The notes under the pieces were generated by a model. The model was not told the origin of the DNA, made no database searches, and was given only the letters and a program-made list of their open reading frames with translations. The translations under genes were made by a program, and so were the position numbers. Below, in pieces: positions 28,870 through 37,443 of a DNA stretch of 64,000 nucleotides. The number at the start of each line of letters is the position of its first letter. Position 1 is the first letter of the stretch. The stretch is from Chitinophaga pinensis (GTDB taxonomy: Bacteria; Bacteroidota; Bacteroidia; Flavobacteriales_D; Crocinitomicaceae): positions 239,159-303,158 of the forward strand of contig CAMDNE010000002.1 of assembly GCA_945902745.1 (NCBI GenBank), written 5' to 3'.

Positions 28870-29265
28870 ATGTCACACAACCACGTTGTTGCAGCAATAA
28901 TAATTCATGACGAAAAAATTTTATGCGTTCAACGCGGGATAAGTAGATTCCCATATATTTCATACAAATGGGAATTCCCGGGTGGAAAGGTTGAATTAGA
29001 TGAGAAATATGAATTCGCTTTAAAAAGAGAAATAGTTGAAGAATTGGAAATGAAAATTATCGTTGATGATTTATTTTTAAAAGTCGATTATTCTTATCCA
29101 GATTTCACGATCACATTGCACAGCTATTTATGTAAATGTGAGACCCCAGCGTTTAAGCTCACAGAGCATTTAGACTTTAAATGGCTATTAAGAGAAGAAT
29201 TAGAGCAATTAGATTGGGCAGAAGCAGACAAACCTATAGTTGAATTATTAATGCTTAACAAATAG
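28870..29265 (+). CDS. NUDIX hydrolase, MutT/CTP pyrophosphohydrolase type
   Basis: A 131-residue protein. The NUDIX box is complete (GGKVELDEKYEFALKREI followed by VEELEM, i.e. Gx5Ex7REUxEExGU with the final Gly replaced), preceded by WEFPGG, which is typical of MutT and of CTP pyrophosphohydrolase (NudG). It should hydrolyse damaged or excess nucleoside triphosphates to the monophosphate. Which nucleotide cannot be told from sequence. It is cytoplasmic. The 3' end lies 3 bases from the convergent small gene downstream. Confidence 0.92.
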   Translation: MSHNHVVAAIIIHDEKILCVQRGISRFPYISYKWEFPGGKVELDEKYEFALKREIVEELEMKIIVDDLFLKVDYSYPDFTITLHSYLCKCETPAFKLTEHLDFKWLLREELEQLDWAEADKPIVELLMLNK

Positions 29266-29268
29266 AAA

Positions 29269-29655
29269 TCAAACGGTAACGCGGTAAACATCTGTCCCAT
29301 TCCTTTTGATTCCTCTTACTACAAAACCTCCAGCTTGCGCAATTTCTTCGACCAAAGAAAACGATTTACAACTTTTCGGTAATCCACCAAAGATCAACGT
29401 GAATTGGTATGAACCTTTGTGATATAATGGTGTCCAATTGGGCGCTAATGTAATTCCTTCCCAATAGATTAAAGGGATTTTAATTTTTTCATCTGTAATC
29501 AAATAGGTTGTTCGCCAAATTCGAACTCCATCACCAGGACTGCATGGAATAGAACAATGAACGATAACCTGTTTCTCCTCGTCAACTATAAATTTGACCT
29601 TGGACTTGATTGCTGTCTTAGGGTCTTTTGGTTTTATGAGTGTTTGATCTGACAT
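29269..29655 (-). CDS. Conserved hypothetical protein, about 128 residues
   Basis: Start moved to the ATG at 29655 (MSDQTLIKPKDPK), because the upstream in-frame codon at 29664 is TTG. The protein is small and beta-rich (VKFIVDEEKQVIVHCSIPC, GVRIWRTTYLITDEKIKIPL, YQFTLIFGGLPKSCKSFSLV). It has no signal peptide, membrane segment or recognised motif. I do not know its function. It faces the NUDIX gene tail to tail. Confidence 0.55.
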   Translation of the reverse strand: MSDQTLIKPKDPKTAIKSKVKFIVDEEKQVIVHCSIPCSPGDGVRIWRTTYLITDEKIKIPLIYWEGITLAPNWTPLYHKGSYQFTLIFGGLPKSCKSFSLVEEIAQAGGFVVRGIKRNGTDVYRVTV

Positions 29656-29716
29656 AAATTTCAAAAAAAATAAACAAGGTTATAAAACAGCTTGATATTC
29701 GAACTCAAAAAGAGAC

Positions 29717-30283
29717 TTATTTCTTGACGAATTGTGTTAAAATGACAATTCCTTGACCATTCACTTTTCCTTCAATATGTTCTGAATTATCCTTTACCAA
29801 TCGAATATTTCGTACAGAAGTTCCTCTTTTCGCTGTGAAATTTGCCCCTTTGACTTCTAAATCTTTGATTAAAACTACAGTATCACCCGGCAACAATTGC
29901 GTACCATTACAATCAAAATGTTTAATTGTGAATTCATCTTCCATTGTCGATTTTGCCAATTCTAATGTGTCGTCATCCAAATAAATCATTTCCAATAAAT
30001 CCATTGGCCAAACCTCATCTTTCAAGGAATTCAACATGCGGTATGCAATGACTTTCACTCCATCAACTTCACTCCACATACTGTCGTTTAGACATCTCCA
30101 ATGATTTGGTGCAACATCAGCTTTTCCTTCTAATTGGTCTTTACACGTTTTACAGATATAAACACAATCGTCTAACTTTTCTCCCATTGTTGGAGGAACG
30201 ACGTATGCGCTCAAGTTTTCAGTTGATGCACATACTTCACATTGACCTGCGCTTCTTGCGATTAATTCTTTATCAAAACTCAT
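29717..30283 (-). CDS. PhnA-family zinc-ribbon protein
   Basis: A 188-residue protein. The N-terminal region holds a four-Cys zinc ribbon (QCEVCAS and YICKTCKDQ). The C-terminal half, from GDTVVLIKDLEVKGANFTAK to VNGQGIVILTQFVKK, is the PhnA SH3-like domain. The E. coli namesake was linked to the phosphonate operon, but its role there is not established, so no phosphonate function is claimed. It is longer than the 110-residue E. coli protein because of a middle insert. Single gene, ATG start. Confidence 0.88.
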   Translation of the reverse strand: MSFDKELIARSAGQCEVCASTENLSAYVVPPTMGEKLDDCVYICKTCKDQLEGKADVAPNHWRCLNDSMWSEVDGVKVIAYRMLNSLKDEVWPMDLLEMIYLDDDTLELAKSTMEDEFTIKHFDCNGTQLLPGDTVVLIKDLEVKGANFTAKRGTSVRNIRLVKDNSEHIEGKVNGQGIVILTQFVKK

Positions 30284-30389
30284 TGGAGGGGATATTAATT
30301 GGCTTATAATTTATGAGCACGAAGATACGCATTAAGTATGAAACGAATATTTGAAATTTTAAAGACACATAAATGAATTGTGCCACGAC

Positions 30390-31019
30390 TTACAATAATG
30401 ATAATTTCGTTTGCATTGGTTTCATGTATTTCTTTCTTAAATACTTAAATAAATAATGAGTCCCAACACTTGAGGCACAACCTAAAAATGCTCCGGCAAA
30501 GACATCTGAAGGATAATGAACCCCTAAATACATTCTTGAATAACCAATACTCGATGCCCATATAAAAGAAGGTACAATCACATACCATTTAGGGTACATT
30601 AAACTCATCGACATCGCTGTTGAAAAAGCCATTGAAGTATGACCCGAGGGAAAAGAATGAGAACCTGCTTTTGTGTATTTTACAATATCATTTGGATACG
30701 TAACAAAAGGCCTTTCACGTTGAACTCCAAACTTTAAAGAAGTAGTGAAAATTCCATTTACAGCTGTCGATGAAAGCAATTCATAACTGTCCCAAACTAC
30801 TTCGTTGTTCTTAGTTGCTTTACCTGCGATAAATAAGCCAACTGGCAATCCCAATGAAATAACATTGACACTATTCGTAACAACCAACATCGTTTTGCCT
30901 CCATTAGTAGTATAACTTCCATTAATACTTTTTAAGATATTAATATCTGTATTCTGTCCTTTGCTAAAAAAAGAGTAGGATAAAAATAAGATACTGAAAT
31001 AGATTTTAAGCGTTTTCAA
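30390..31019 (-). CDS. PAP2-family (type 2 phosphatidic acid) phosphatase
   Basis: A 209-residue protein starting at TTG, chosen because the signal peptide/first helix (MKTLKIYFSILFLSYSF) begins exactly there. The TTG lies one base after the hutD stop. The three PAP2 motifs are present: RERPFV (in place of KxxxxxxRP, RP conserved), SFPSGHTS and YSRMYLGVHYPSDVFAG. It probably dephosphorylates lipid phosphates or undecaprenyl diphosphate on the periplasmic face. It ends the hut transcript, with no obvious metabolic link to histidine degradation, so its place there may be chance. Confidence 0.9.
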   Translation of the reverse strand: MKTLKIYFSILFLSYSFFSKGQNTDINILKSINGSYTTNGGKTMLVVTNSVNVISLGLPVGLFIAGKATKNNEVVWDSYELLSSTAVNGIFTTSLKFGVQRERPFVTYPNDIVKYTKAGSHSFPSGHTSMAFSTAMSMSLMYPKWYVIVPSFIWASSIGYSRMYLGVHYPSDVFAGAFLGCASSVGTHYLFKYLRKKYMKPMQTKLSLL

Positions 31020-31020
31020 A

Positions 31021-31581
31021 TCAAGAACAAATTAACGAAACATGAATGATATCAGAGTTTTCTTCACTAAAAAGAGTAATCTCTTTTTCATTTTCCAAAG
31101 CCACTAATTCACCTGAAGAAATAAGATCATTTCCAATTTTAAAAGAACCATTTTCGCAATAAATGTAATTTTTATTTCCCATTAATTGCACGGTTTTTTC
31201 ATTATTGTTTTGCAGATTATAATGTGCCAAGGATCCTCTTGCCCCTTCTTTGCACATTAAATTAAAATCCTTCACCTTGCCTTTACTCTTTGTATCCCAT
31301 CCTCCGTCAAACGTATCTTGATCAAAAGGCTCAAGTTCCTTCGTATAACGTCCTTCATGTATTAAAGTAAGATTCCCTTTCAATAGCATTAACGTTCGCG
31401 TAATTCCTGAAAAATCACTGAACACCGATTCTTCTGCTTCAACAGTTGCAGTGCTTAATCTAAAGAGAAAATCACGTTTTTGAAAATCTCCAGTCGATGG
31501 ATAAATAAACAATTCGGTGCTTGTACCACTTGCCCAAGTTATAGTTTTTGTTTGATCTGCTTTGAAATGTTGAATTTTCAT
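31021..31581 (-). CDS. hutD: HutD family protein (histidine utilisation)
   Basis: A 186-residue cupin-like protein of the HutD family. The features used are KTITWASGTSTELFIYP near the start, LFRLSTATVEAEESVFSDFSG and EPFDQDTFDGGWDT. HutD proteins are encoded in hut operons, where they are thought to limit the pathway, possibly by binding formylglutamate. They have no established enzyme activity. It lies 4 bases downstream of hutF and is followed after one base by the PAP2 gene. Confidence 0.9.
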   Translation of the reverse strand: MKIQHFKADQTKTITWASGTSTELFIYPSTGDFQKRDFLFRLSTATVEAEESVFSDFSGITRTLMLLKGNLTLIHEGRYTKELEPFDQDTFDGGWDTKSKGKVKDFNLMCKEGARGSLAHYNLQNNNEKTVQLMGNKNYIYCENGSFKIGNDLISSGELVALENEKEITLFSEENSDIIHVSLICS

Positions 31582-31585
31582 ATCA

Positions 31586-32962
31586 TTAACGGTTTTTCAA
31601 TTGTTTCATCGCGTGAATGAAGTTTTCTTTGATTTGTTCGCCTTTAATATGTTGACCGTTTTCAATTTGAACAACACCATTTACAATAGTTGTTAATTGA
31701 TTCGATGAATCTGCAGTATATAAAATACTCGAAAGTAAATTTTCAGAAGACGACAGACTTAACAAAGGTGAATGATCTGAAATTATTGAAGCATTAAAAG
31801 CTTGTCCGACTTCAAAATATGCAGATGCGTAATTATTCATCGCTTTTCTTCCAGCTAGTATTGCCATTTCAATAGCAAAACTTCCTGAATCTCCTTGGTT
31901 CTCAGAAGTAAATGTATTTCTCTTGTGTGTTATTAACCGTTGACCATAATCTAAAACACGAAGTTCTTCTAAAGGATTGATGCCTATATGACTATCGGTA
32001 CCAATACTCCAAGAACCTCCCTCCTTTTGAAATTTTTCTAATGGAAACAATCCATCGCCCAAATTTCCTTCCGTACTTGGACATAAAACCACATTCGCCT
32101 TGCTTTTTGCTATACCAATAGTTTCCGAATCTGTTAAATGCGTTGCATGAACCAAATGAAAACGGTCATTCATTTCAATGTTCTCTAACATCCATTCAAC
32201 CGGTCTTTTTCCCAAATAACGTATTGAATCTTCAATTTCTTTTAATTGCTCCGAAACATGAATATGAAAAGGAATATTTTGTGGACCCGATTTCGCAATT
32301 TCAGCCACATCATTTGGTTCAACGCCTCTCAGCGAATGAATTCCAATTCCAATGTTTGCACCTTCATAATAGTTACATGCTTCTTTACTACTTTCCAACA
32401 AACGCAAGTAACTGTCAATGTCAGGTGAAATAAACCGTTTTTGACGATCGTTTGGTGCTTGTCCAAATCCACCTTTTTGATAAAATATTGGCACAAGAGT
32501 TATGTTGATTCCAGCGGTTTTAGCTGCAGATATCATGCGTGAACCCATTTCAGCTAGATTGGCAAAAGGTTGACCATTTTGATCGTGGTGAACATAATGA
32601 AACTCTGCCACATTTGTATATCCATGTCTCACCATTTCGCTGTAAAGCATTGTTGCAATCGCTTCCATTTGGTCGGGATTCACACTTAACGCCAGTTTGT
32701 ACATTGCTTCTCGCCATGACCAAAAATCATCAGATACAGCTGAAACTTGATGTACTTCAGCCAAACCAGCCATGGCATATTGAAAAGCATGTGAATGTGC
32801 ATTTTGAAACCCAGGAAGTGCATATCCACTTAATTGAGAAGCAGTATCATCAACACAATCATTTGAGATTGCTGTAATTATTCCATTGGCATCAACACTT
32901 ACAATTGCATTTTCAAGCCAGCCATTTCGCTGTAAAAGTGATTTAAAAGCGTATTTTTTCAT
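31586..32962 (-). CDS. hutF: Formimidoylglutamate deiminase
   Basis: A 458-residue amidohydrolase-fold enzyme that converts N-formimidoyl-glutamate to N-formyl-glutamate and ammonia. Metal-binding motifs are visible in order: GFQNAHSHAFQY (HxH), FHIHVSEQ, LVHATHLTD and SIGTDSHIGINP. Length matches the family (about 450). It sits in the hutG-hutF-hutD cluster, with a one-base gap to hutG. The upstream enzymes HutH, HutU and HutI are not in the window, so the pathway is split or continues elsewhere. Confidence 0.95.
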   Translation of the reverse strand: MKKYAFKSLLQRNGWLENAIVSVDANGIITAISNDCVDDTASQLSGYALPGFQNAHSHAFQYAMAGLAEVHQVSAVSDDFWSWREAMYKLALSVNPDQMEAIATMLYSEMVRHGYTNVAEFHYVHHDQNGQPFANLAEMGSRMISAAKTAGINITLVPIFYQKGGFGQAPNDRQKRFISPDIDSYLRLLESSKEACNYYEGANIGIGIHSLRGVEPNDVAEIAKSGPQNIPFHIHVSEQLKEIEDSIRYLGKRPVEWMLENIEMNDRFHLVHATHLTDSETIGIAKSKANVVLCPSTEGNLGDGLFPLEKFQKEGGSWSIGTDSHIGINPLEELRVLDYGQRLITHKRNTFTSENQGDSGSFAIEMAILAGRKAMNNYASAYFEVGQAFNASIISDHSPLLSLSSSENLLSSILYTADSSNQLTTIVNGVVQIENGQHIKGEQIKENFIHAMKQLKNR

Positions 32963-32963
32963 C

Positions 32964-33782
32964 TTAATTTATCTTCAATTCTGACAAAACCTTAATCAAA
33001 GCCTCAAATGTAGGTTTTAATATTGCTCGAACATGTAACATGCGATCAAAAGACAATTCTATCTCTTTGTCGTTCATGTATAAAATCTTGTTCATTTCTA
33101 ATTGAAGCGCATGAACATTATTTTCAGGTTTGCCGAAATATCGCGTAATATGTCCCCCTTTAAAAGGTGAGTTATGACTAATTTCGTATTCGCCTTTTCT
33201 CAAACTTGATAAAGCGGTTTCAATTATTTTTGGATCAGCAGTTTTCTCATCATTGTCGCCCAATATCATATCTGGGAAAGCCTCTTTTTGAATTGTTGGA
33301 ACGTTTTCTCGGATAGAATGTGCATCCCACAAAAGTACTTTTCCAAATTCCGCTTTTCTCTCTGCTAATAACTCTTCTACCTTCTTGTAATAAGGCCAAT
33401 AATACGTTTCAAGACGGCGATTCACTTCATTTTGATCAGGAATTTTATCTTCCGATACATAAATATCATTTCCAAAAAAATCAGTTGAAGGAGTTAATCC
33501 GGTTATGATTCTACCATCGTTGTACAACGGTTTACTTTCAGGATCACGGTTCAAATCAATTACCCAACGACTGTATCTCGCATGAATAAGCGTTATTCCG
33601 TATTCTGAAGCAAAATCGTATAAATTATGTACAAACCAATCTGTATCGTCTGGGTGTTGGGCCATTGATTCAATGTAACTTCCTTTTAATTCTTCAGGAA
33701 ATTCTGTTCCACAATGCGGAACGCTTATTATTATTGGAACCTTTTTTACTTTAGGTTCTATGATAATGAAAGGAGAATTCAT
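32964..33782 (-). CDS. hutG: N-formylglutamate amidohydrolase
   Basis: A 272-residue protein that hydrolyses N-formylglutamate to glutamate and formate, the last step of the five-step histidine pathway. Family blocks seen are SVPHCGTEFPEEL, DDTDWFVHNLYDFA, RYSRWVIDLNRDPESKP and LLWDAHSI. It is the first gene of the hutG-hutF-hutD-PAP2 transcript on the minus strand. Together HutF and HutG define the formimidoylglutamate deiminase branch, rather than the one-step HutG-type formiminoglutamase. Confidence 0.94.
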   Translation of the reverse strand: MNSPFIIIEPKVKKVPIIISVPHCGTEFPEELKGSYIESMAQHPDDTDWFVHNLYDFASEYGITLIHARYSRWVIDLNRDPESKPLYNDGRIITGLTPSTDFFGNDIYVSEDKIPDQNEVNRRLETYYWPYYKKVEELLAERKAEFGKVLLWDAHSIRENVPTIQKEAFPDMILGDNDEKTADPKIIETALSSLRKGEYEISHNSPFKGGHITRYFGKPENNVHALQLEMNKILYMNDKEIELSFDRMLHVRAILKPTFEALIKVLSELKIN

Positions 33783-33922
33783 AAGTCAATATTTGTATTG
33801 TAAGTTATAAATCATTTTGAAACACATAGGAACATAGGTCACATAGGTAAAATGATAATTCATAATTCATAATTACCTCCCCATTCGGTCGGTGCCGCCT
33901 GCGGCAGTCATAATTCATATAA
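33783..33922. repeat. Simple-repeat spacer with a GC-rich hairpin
   Basis: Non-coding. It holds three CATAGG repeats (about 33826-33849), repeated CATAATT units on both sides, and a perfect hairpin TGCCGC-CT-GCGGCA (33894-33907) in an otherwise AT-rich context. It contains no reading frame. Confidence 0.5.
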
Positions 33923-34453
33923 TCACCACTTCCAATTTAATTCATCCTTCACAACCAATCCTATTCGTGCAAATTCCGCTTTTAAATCAATTGAAGCATC
34001 AACTTCTTTTTTTGGAATAATGAAAGACATTCCTGAAGAAATTTTAATATAAAAATGATTCAGCGTTTCACTTACATATTCAATTTCAGACAATTTGACT
34101 TTACCTTCAGCCACTTTGTCTTTGGACAAAATAAAATCTTTTGTTATTTCTAATTCAGCTGGTTGACCAAAACGTTTGGCGTAATTGCGACCAATGAAAC
34201 TTGCGTAATGTTTTTTATACCTCCAAGAAAAATATTTTGGGTAGAATAAAACTATTACAATCGCTAAAATTGCGAAGTACACAGCTAAATAATAAGTTTC
34301 GCTCATATATGAGAACACTGCCATAATTGAAAATGCAATAGGCAATAAAATCCAACTTCGTAATTTTCGTTTTTGCACAATTGGGTCTTTCGAAGCAGTA
34401 TATAATTGAAATTCTAAAAAATCTTCTGCTTCTATTTTGTATTGAAATTTCAT
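33923..34453 (-). CDS. YcxB-like membrane protein
   Basis: A 176-residue protein with an N-terminal soluble start (MKFQYKIEAEDFLEFQLY), two adjacent membrane helices (about 31-48 and 50-68) and a C-terminal domain with FILSKDKVAEGKVKLSEIEY and FYIKISSGMSFIIPKKEV, the layout of the YcxB-like family of unknown function. An inner-membrane location is predicted. It stands alone between repeat-rich spacers. Confidence 0.75.
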   Translation of the reverse strand: MKFQYKIEAEDFLEFQLYTASKDPIVQKRKLRSWILLPIAFSIMAVFSYMSETYYLAVYFAILAIVIVLFYPKYFSWRYKKHYASFIGRNYAKRFGQPAELEITKDFILSKDKVAEGKVKLSEIEYVSETLNHFYIKISSGMSFIIPKKEVDASIDLKAEFARIGLVVKDELNWKW

Positions 34454-34522
34454 TCGGTTATTTTATCTTTTTCTGTTTGATTTGAACAGTCAAAAATAAC
34501 GATTATAAATTCAATGAAACTA

Positions 34523-34705
34523 TTACTCAAATGTAATAAAGGTATATTGTTGTGTTTCCAAATTATATGCTCCATATTCAAAAATATGCCCTCGATAATT
34601 GGGGTCTTCCACATCCTTACTATCATAATAGTCTCTAGCGGCTAGTAAAACAGAAGGTGAAACAGTATCATAACAAAAATTATCCCTGTCCAAATTGGTT
34701 CCATT
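34523..34705 (-). pseudogene. Probable remnant of a protein-coding gene (C-terminal 60 codons)
   Basis: A minus-strand frame open for 60 codons directly behind a TAA, with no ATG and only a TTG (34693) as possible start. The translation looks protein-like (AARDYYDSKDVEDPNYRGHI, EYGAYNLETQQYTFITFE then stop), unlike the low-complexity frames expected by chance. No family recognised. It could be the tail of a decayed gene or a short real gene. Confidence 0.3.
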
Positions 34706-34747
34706 TTATTCAAAACTGTAAATTAATTTAATTCAAAAAATCAAATC

Positions 34748-34770
34748 TATGCTCTAGGTTCTATGCTCTA
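34748..34770. repeat. Short tandem repeat next to a gene end
   Basis: The ten-base unit CTATGCTCTA occurs twice, separated by GGTT, directly beside the stop codon of the neighbouring minus-strand gene. It resembles other simple repeats in spacers of this window. Confidence 0.5.
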
Positions 34771-35061
34771 TCAGCGCAGCGGTCTTTTTTTTAATATTTT
34801 AATCCCAAAAGTAGGATCTTCCATCTTTTTTAAATCCTCCAAAACAGAAGAACTATTCTGTTTCATGAATTCTTTCAAAATCGCATTGTAAAAATCATTT
34901 TTATCCTCCATTAAATTCTTAAGTTCAAATTCTGAGTCTTCCCTATTCAATAACATGAGATTAATAAAATCTTCTGCAACTGCTAAACGCATAGAATTCA
35001 GTAATATATCGTTGTATTTACTGACTAATTTTTTAATTTTTTGCTGTTGGGTAGTTGTCAA
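34771..35061 (-). CDS. Small hypothetical protein, helical
   Basis: A 96-residue charged, helix-rich protein (MTTTQQQKIKKLVSKYNDIL, EFELKNLMEDKNDFYNAIL). The frame starts at TTG. The first ATG in frame is at 35007 and would give 78 residues. No upstream ATG exists before a stop. No domain is recognised. Low complexity in base use is not evident, so I consider it a probable real gene. Confidence 0.45.
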   Translation of the reverse strand: MTTTQQQKIKKLVSKYNDILLNSMRLAVAEDFINLMLLNREDSEFELKNLMEDKNDFYNAILKEFMKQNSSSVLEDLKKMEDPTFGIKILKKRPLR

Positions 35062-35295
35062 TGTTTTGAATATTAGAATGTGACGAAGATATAATTTGAT
35101 AGAAGATAATGAAACTTTAATACTTCTAATTTACCAACATGTTGATTACTTTTTCTATTCAGACGACACAAGGAATTATCAAATTGATTGGAAAACCGAA
35201 TATTCAAAAAAACGTTAATTCTATTTAAAAAGCGCAGAATATTTCAAACAATTCGTTTCTTTGAACTATTCAACTTTAAACTTAATCACTTTTCA

Positions 35296-35721
35296 ATGCA
35301 AAATTTCAAAAATCATCGTCGTTTATATCCTGCGCATCATTTCATTTTAATCCCTCTTTTACTGACCCTGCTAATTTGGGCAATACAGAATTTTGTTAAA
35401 AATGGTTTTTCGTTTCCGAATTTCTATTTTGTTTTAAGTTCCTTTATTCTTGTTTTAATCGCACTTATTTCTAGAACGTATGCAATGAAAAATCAAGACA
35501 GACTTATTCGAATTGAAATGCGTTACCGTTATTTTGAACATACAGGAAAGTCTTTTGCAGAAAAGGAAAAGCACTTGAAATTAGGTCAAGTTATCGCTTT
35601 ACGTTTTGCTTGCGATGAGGAGTTAACAATCTTAATAGAAAAAGCAATTTCAGAAAAGTTAACTTCAACGGAGATAAAAAAGGCAATCACAAATTGGCTT
35701 CCTGATAACAACAGAGTTTAG
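35296..35721 (+). CDS. DUF6526-like membrane protein
   Basis: Start set at the ATG at 35296 (141 residues, MQNFKNHRRLYPAHHFILIP). The frame extends upstream to a TTG at 35188, but that part is very AT-rich and gives no useful N-terminus. Two membrane helices (about 16-34 and 47-66) follow the NHRRLYPAHHF segment, then a soluble helical C-terminus. The pattern matches the DUF6526 family of Bacteroidetes, whose function is unknown. Confidence 0.7.
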   Translation: MQNFKNHRRLYPAHHFILIPLLLTLLIWAIQNFVKNGFSFPNFYFVLSSFILVLIALISRTYAMKNQDRLIRIEMRYRYFEHTGKSFAEKEKHLKLGQVIALRFACDEELTILIEKAISEKLTSTEIKKAITNWLPDNNRV

Positions 35722-35817
35722 TTCAAAATACCGATTTATATTTCTATTTATCTATTGATTTTCATATGTGATGTTAGAATTAAAAAAAGGCATCTATTGA
35801 AGCCCATTTTAATCATT

Positions 35818-37110
35818 TTAAAGTAATCCAGCTGCTTCTCTTTTCAGTCTTTCTTCCTCATCCTTTACCTCTTTCTCTAGACGCTTTTTAATAATTTCAT
35901 CCAAGTCCTTGTTGTTCTTTATCACCTCATCTACAGGAATAAATCCTTGCCCGGTAAGCGGGAATAGATCTTGTAATTCACCGCTGTAATAGAATTCGTA
36001 ACACAATCCACCAAACGTATAATCTTTGTCGCCCACTATGAAGTTGGAGCCTCCAACACTTGGGTTTTTCTTTGGTTTACTTTTTTGATAACCAAGGTTG
36101 AATAAGGTACCTAAAATCTCGGGTCGGTTGGAAAGCGAAAAACCAGCTCTTTGCCAATGGGCTTCGAACTGACGTAAAAAGAATGCAGTATACAAGTAGG
36201 AATAAAAATGATCTCCCCCTTTAATCAAACGCTGAATAATAATGTTTTTATGGGCTTCAATAGTATCATTTATCAATTCGGGAAAAGAATCTTTTGCATT
36301 CAAACATTTCTGAAAATAATCACCCGCATAAAATGCACTGTTTTTATCATATAAATTCTGTTCAATTTTAACGGCAGTGTTTTGAAGGATTCCAGTCACC
36401 CCATACCCTCTATTTTTCGGAAGAATTAAGCGATTAAATGGCGTTACATATTTCTTAAACTTTTCACGCCCAGAATTAAACATCCGCACTTGTTCACCCA
36501 CCAAACACATAACTATCATTCGAGATTCAACACCAGTTAATGCAGAAACAGAATCAATAGCATGTTTGTCTGCCTTTATTGCTTTACAAAACTGTTTCCA
36601 TTCATTGTAATTCGACCAAGCAAAAACAGACAATGCTTTGTCATTTTTATCCCATTTAATTTGTGCAATTTCTTTTTGATACGACTTATTTTTAATCATG
36701 CATAGATTTACCGCATCCAACATCCTTAAAGCAACTTCAATGTTACCAGTTTTGTGATAACCTTCTAAAATTGTTTTAGCATTATTAGGAGAATATTTTG
36801 TTAAAACACCAATTTGTCGGAACATGATGTATTCATTTTTCACGACAGACATACTATCTGTTTTAAAACCTTGGTTGTATTTCTCCGCAGAATTAGTCAT
36901 GTAACGACTATTTAAGTCGACAGAACCATTGTCATTGGTCCATTTGAAATGAACAGCCAATGCCGTGAAAATAGCAAACATGGCTCCCGCTGCTAACAAA
37001 TGAAGCACGGTGAAATAGGAATAACGGATGAACCTTTTAAAACGAGATCGTTTTTTTTTAGGTTTATGAAATGTTATCTGATTCAAATCAGTGTTTTCTT
37101 CTTCTTTCAA
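35818..37110 (-). CDS. Membrane-anchored protein of unknown function, possible transglycosylase relative
   Basis: A 430-residue protein beginning at TTG; no ATG lies upstream before a stop. It has a basic cytoplasmic start (HKPKKKRSRFKRFIRYS), one membrane helix at about 35-56 and a large extracytoplasmic helical domain. Near residue 195-210, the helix ESRMIVMCLVGEQVRMF faintly resembles the Glu-bearing helix of lytic transglycosylases, and RPEILGTLFNLGYQ with FGGLCYEFYY lies toward the end. I do not claim the function. The C-terminus is a charged coiled coil (EEIIKKRLEKEVKDEEERL-like). Confidence 0.6.
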   Translation of the reverse strand: MKEEENTDLNQITFHKPKKKRSRFKRFIRYSYFTVLHLLAAGAMFAIFTALAVHFKWTNDNGSVDLNSRYMTNSAEKYNQGFKTDSMSVVKNEYIMFRQIGVLTKYSPNNAKTILEGYHKTGNIEVALRMLDAVNLCMIKNKSYQKEIAQIKWDKNDKALSVFAWSNYNEWKQFCKAIKADKHAIDSVSALTGVESRMIVMCLVGEQVRMFNSGREKFKKYVTPFNRLILPKNRGYGVTGILQNTAVKIEQNLYDKNSAFYAGDYFQKCLNAKDSFPELINDTIEAHKNIIIQRLIKGGDHFYSYLYTAFFLRQFEAHWQRAGFSLSNRPEILGTLFNLGYQKSKPKKNPSVGGSNFIVGDKDYTFGGLCYEFYYSGELQDLFPLTGQGFIPVDEVIKNNKDLDEIIKKRLEKEVKDEEERLKREAAGLL

Positions 37111-37443
37111 TATTAATGTTTTGAGTCTACAAATGTAGGAAATTCAGTTTAACTTATAGAACCGATTTTTGTCCTAAGTGTGGTTATACTCTAGAATAAA
37201 AAAAAGGATACACTAATCGTTTTTTTTATTGTAAATACAAAATTGAACTCTATGTTTAACTATTCACAGATTTAACAGAAATTGAATTGATCGATGAAGA
37301 AGAGGTAAATTCTTAGGTTCTCTTATCCACATTTTAGAGGTAATTGTTTTAGTTTTTATATCCTTCCTATCTCATTTATATGCGCAGGAATATGGATTAG
37401 AATATCAACTACTCTAATCCTTTAAATCCAGCAATAACAAACC
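37111..37443. other. Intergenic spacer with a possible zinc-ribbon gene remnant
   Basis: AT-rich. A plus-strand frame at 37125-37199 ends with FCPKCGYTLE and a stop, which resembles the tail of a zinc-ribbon protein but is open for only 24 codons and has no start. Otherwise I see nothing coding. Confidence 0.3.

Noticed and set aside
31612..32877. Plus-strand frames inside hutF
   Set aside because: Antisense shadows with no start context. The hutF motifs are continuous on the minus strand.
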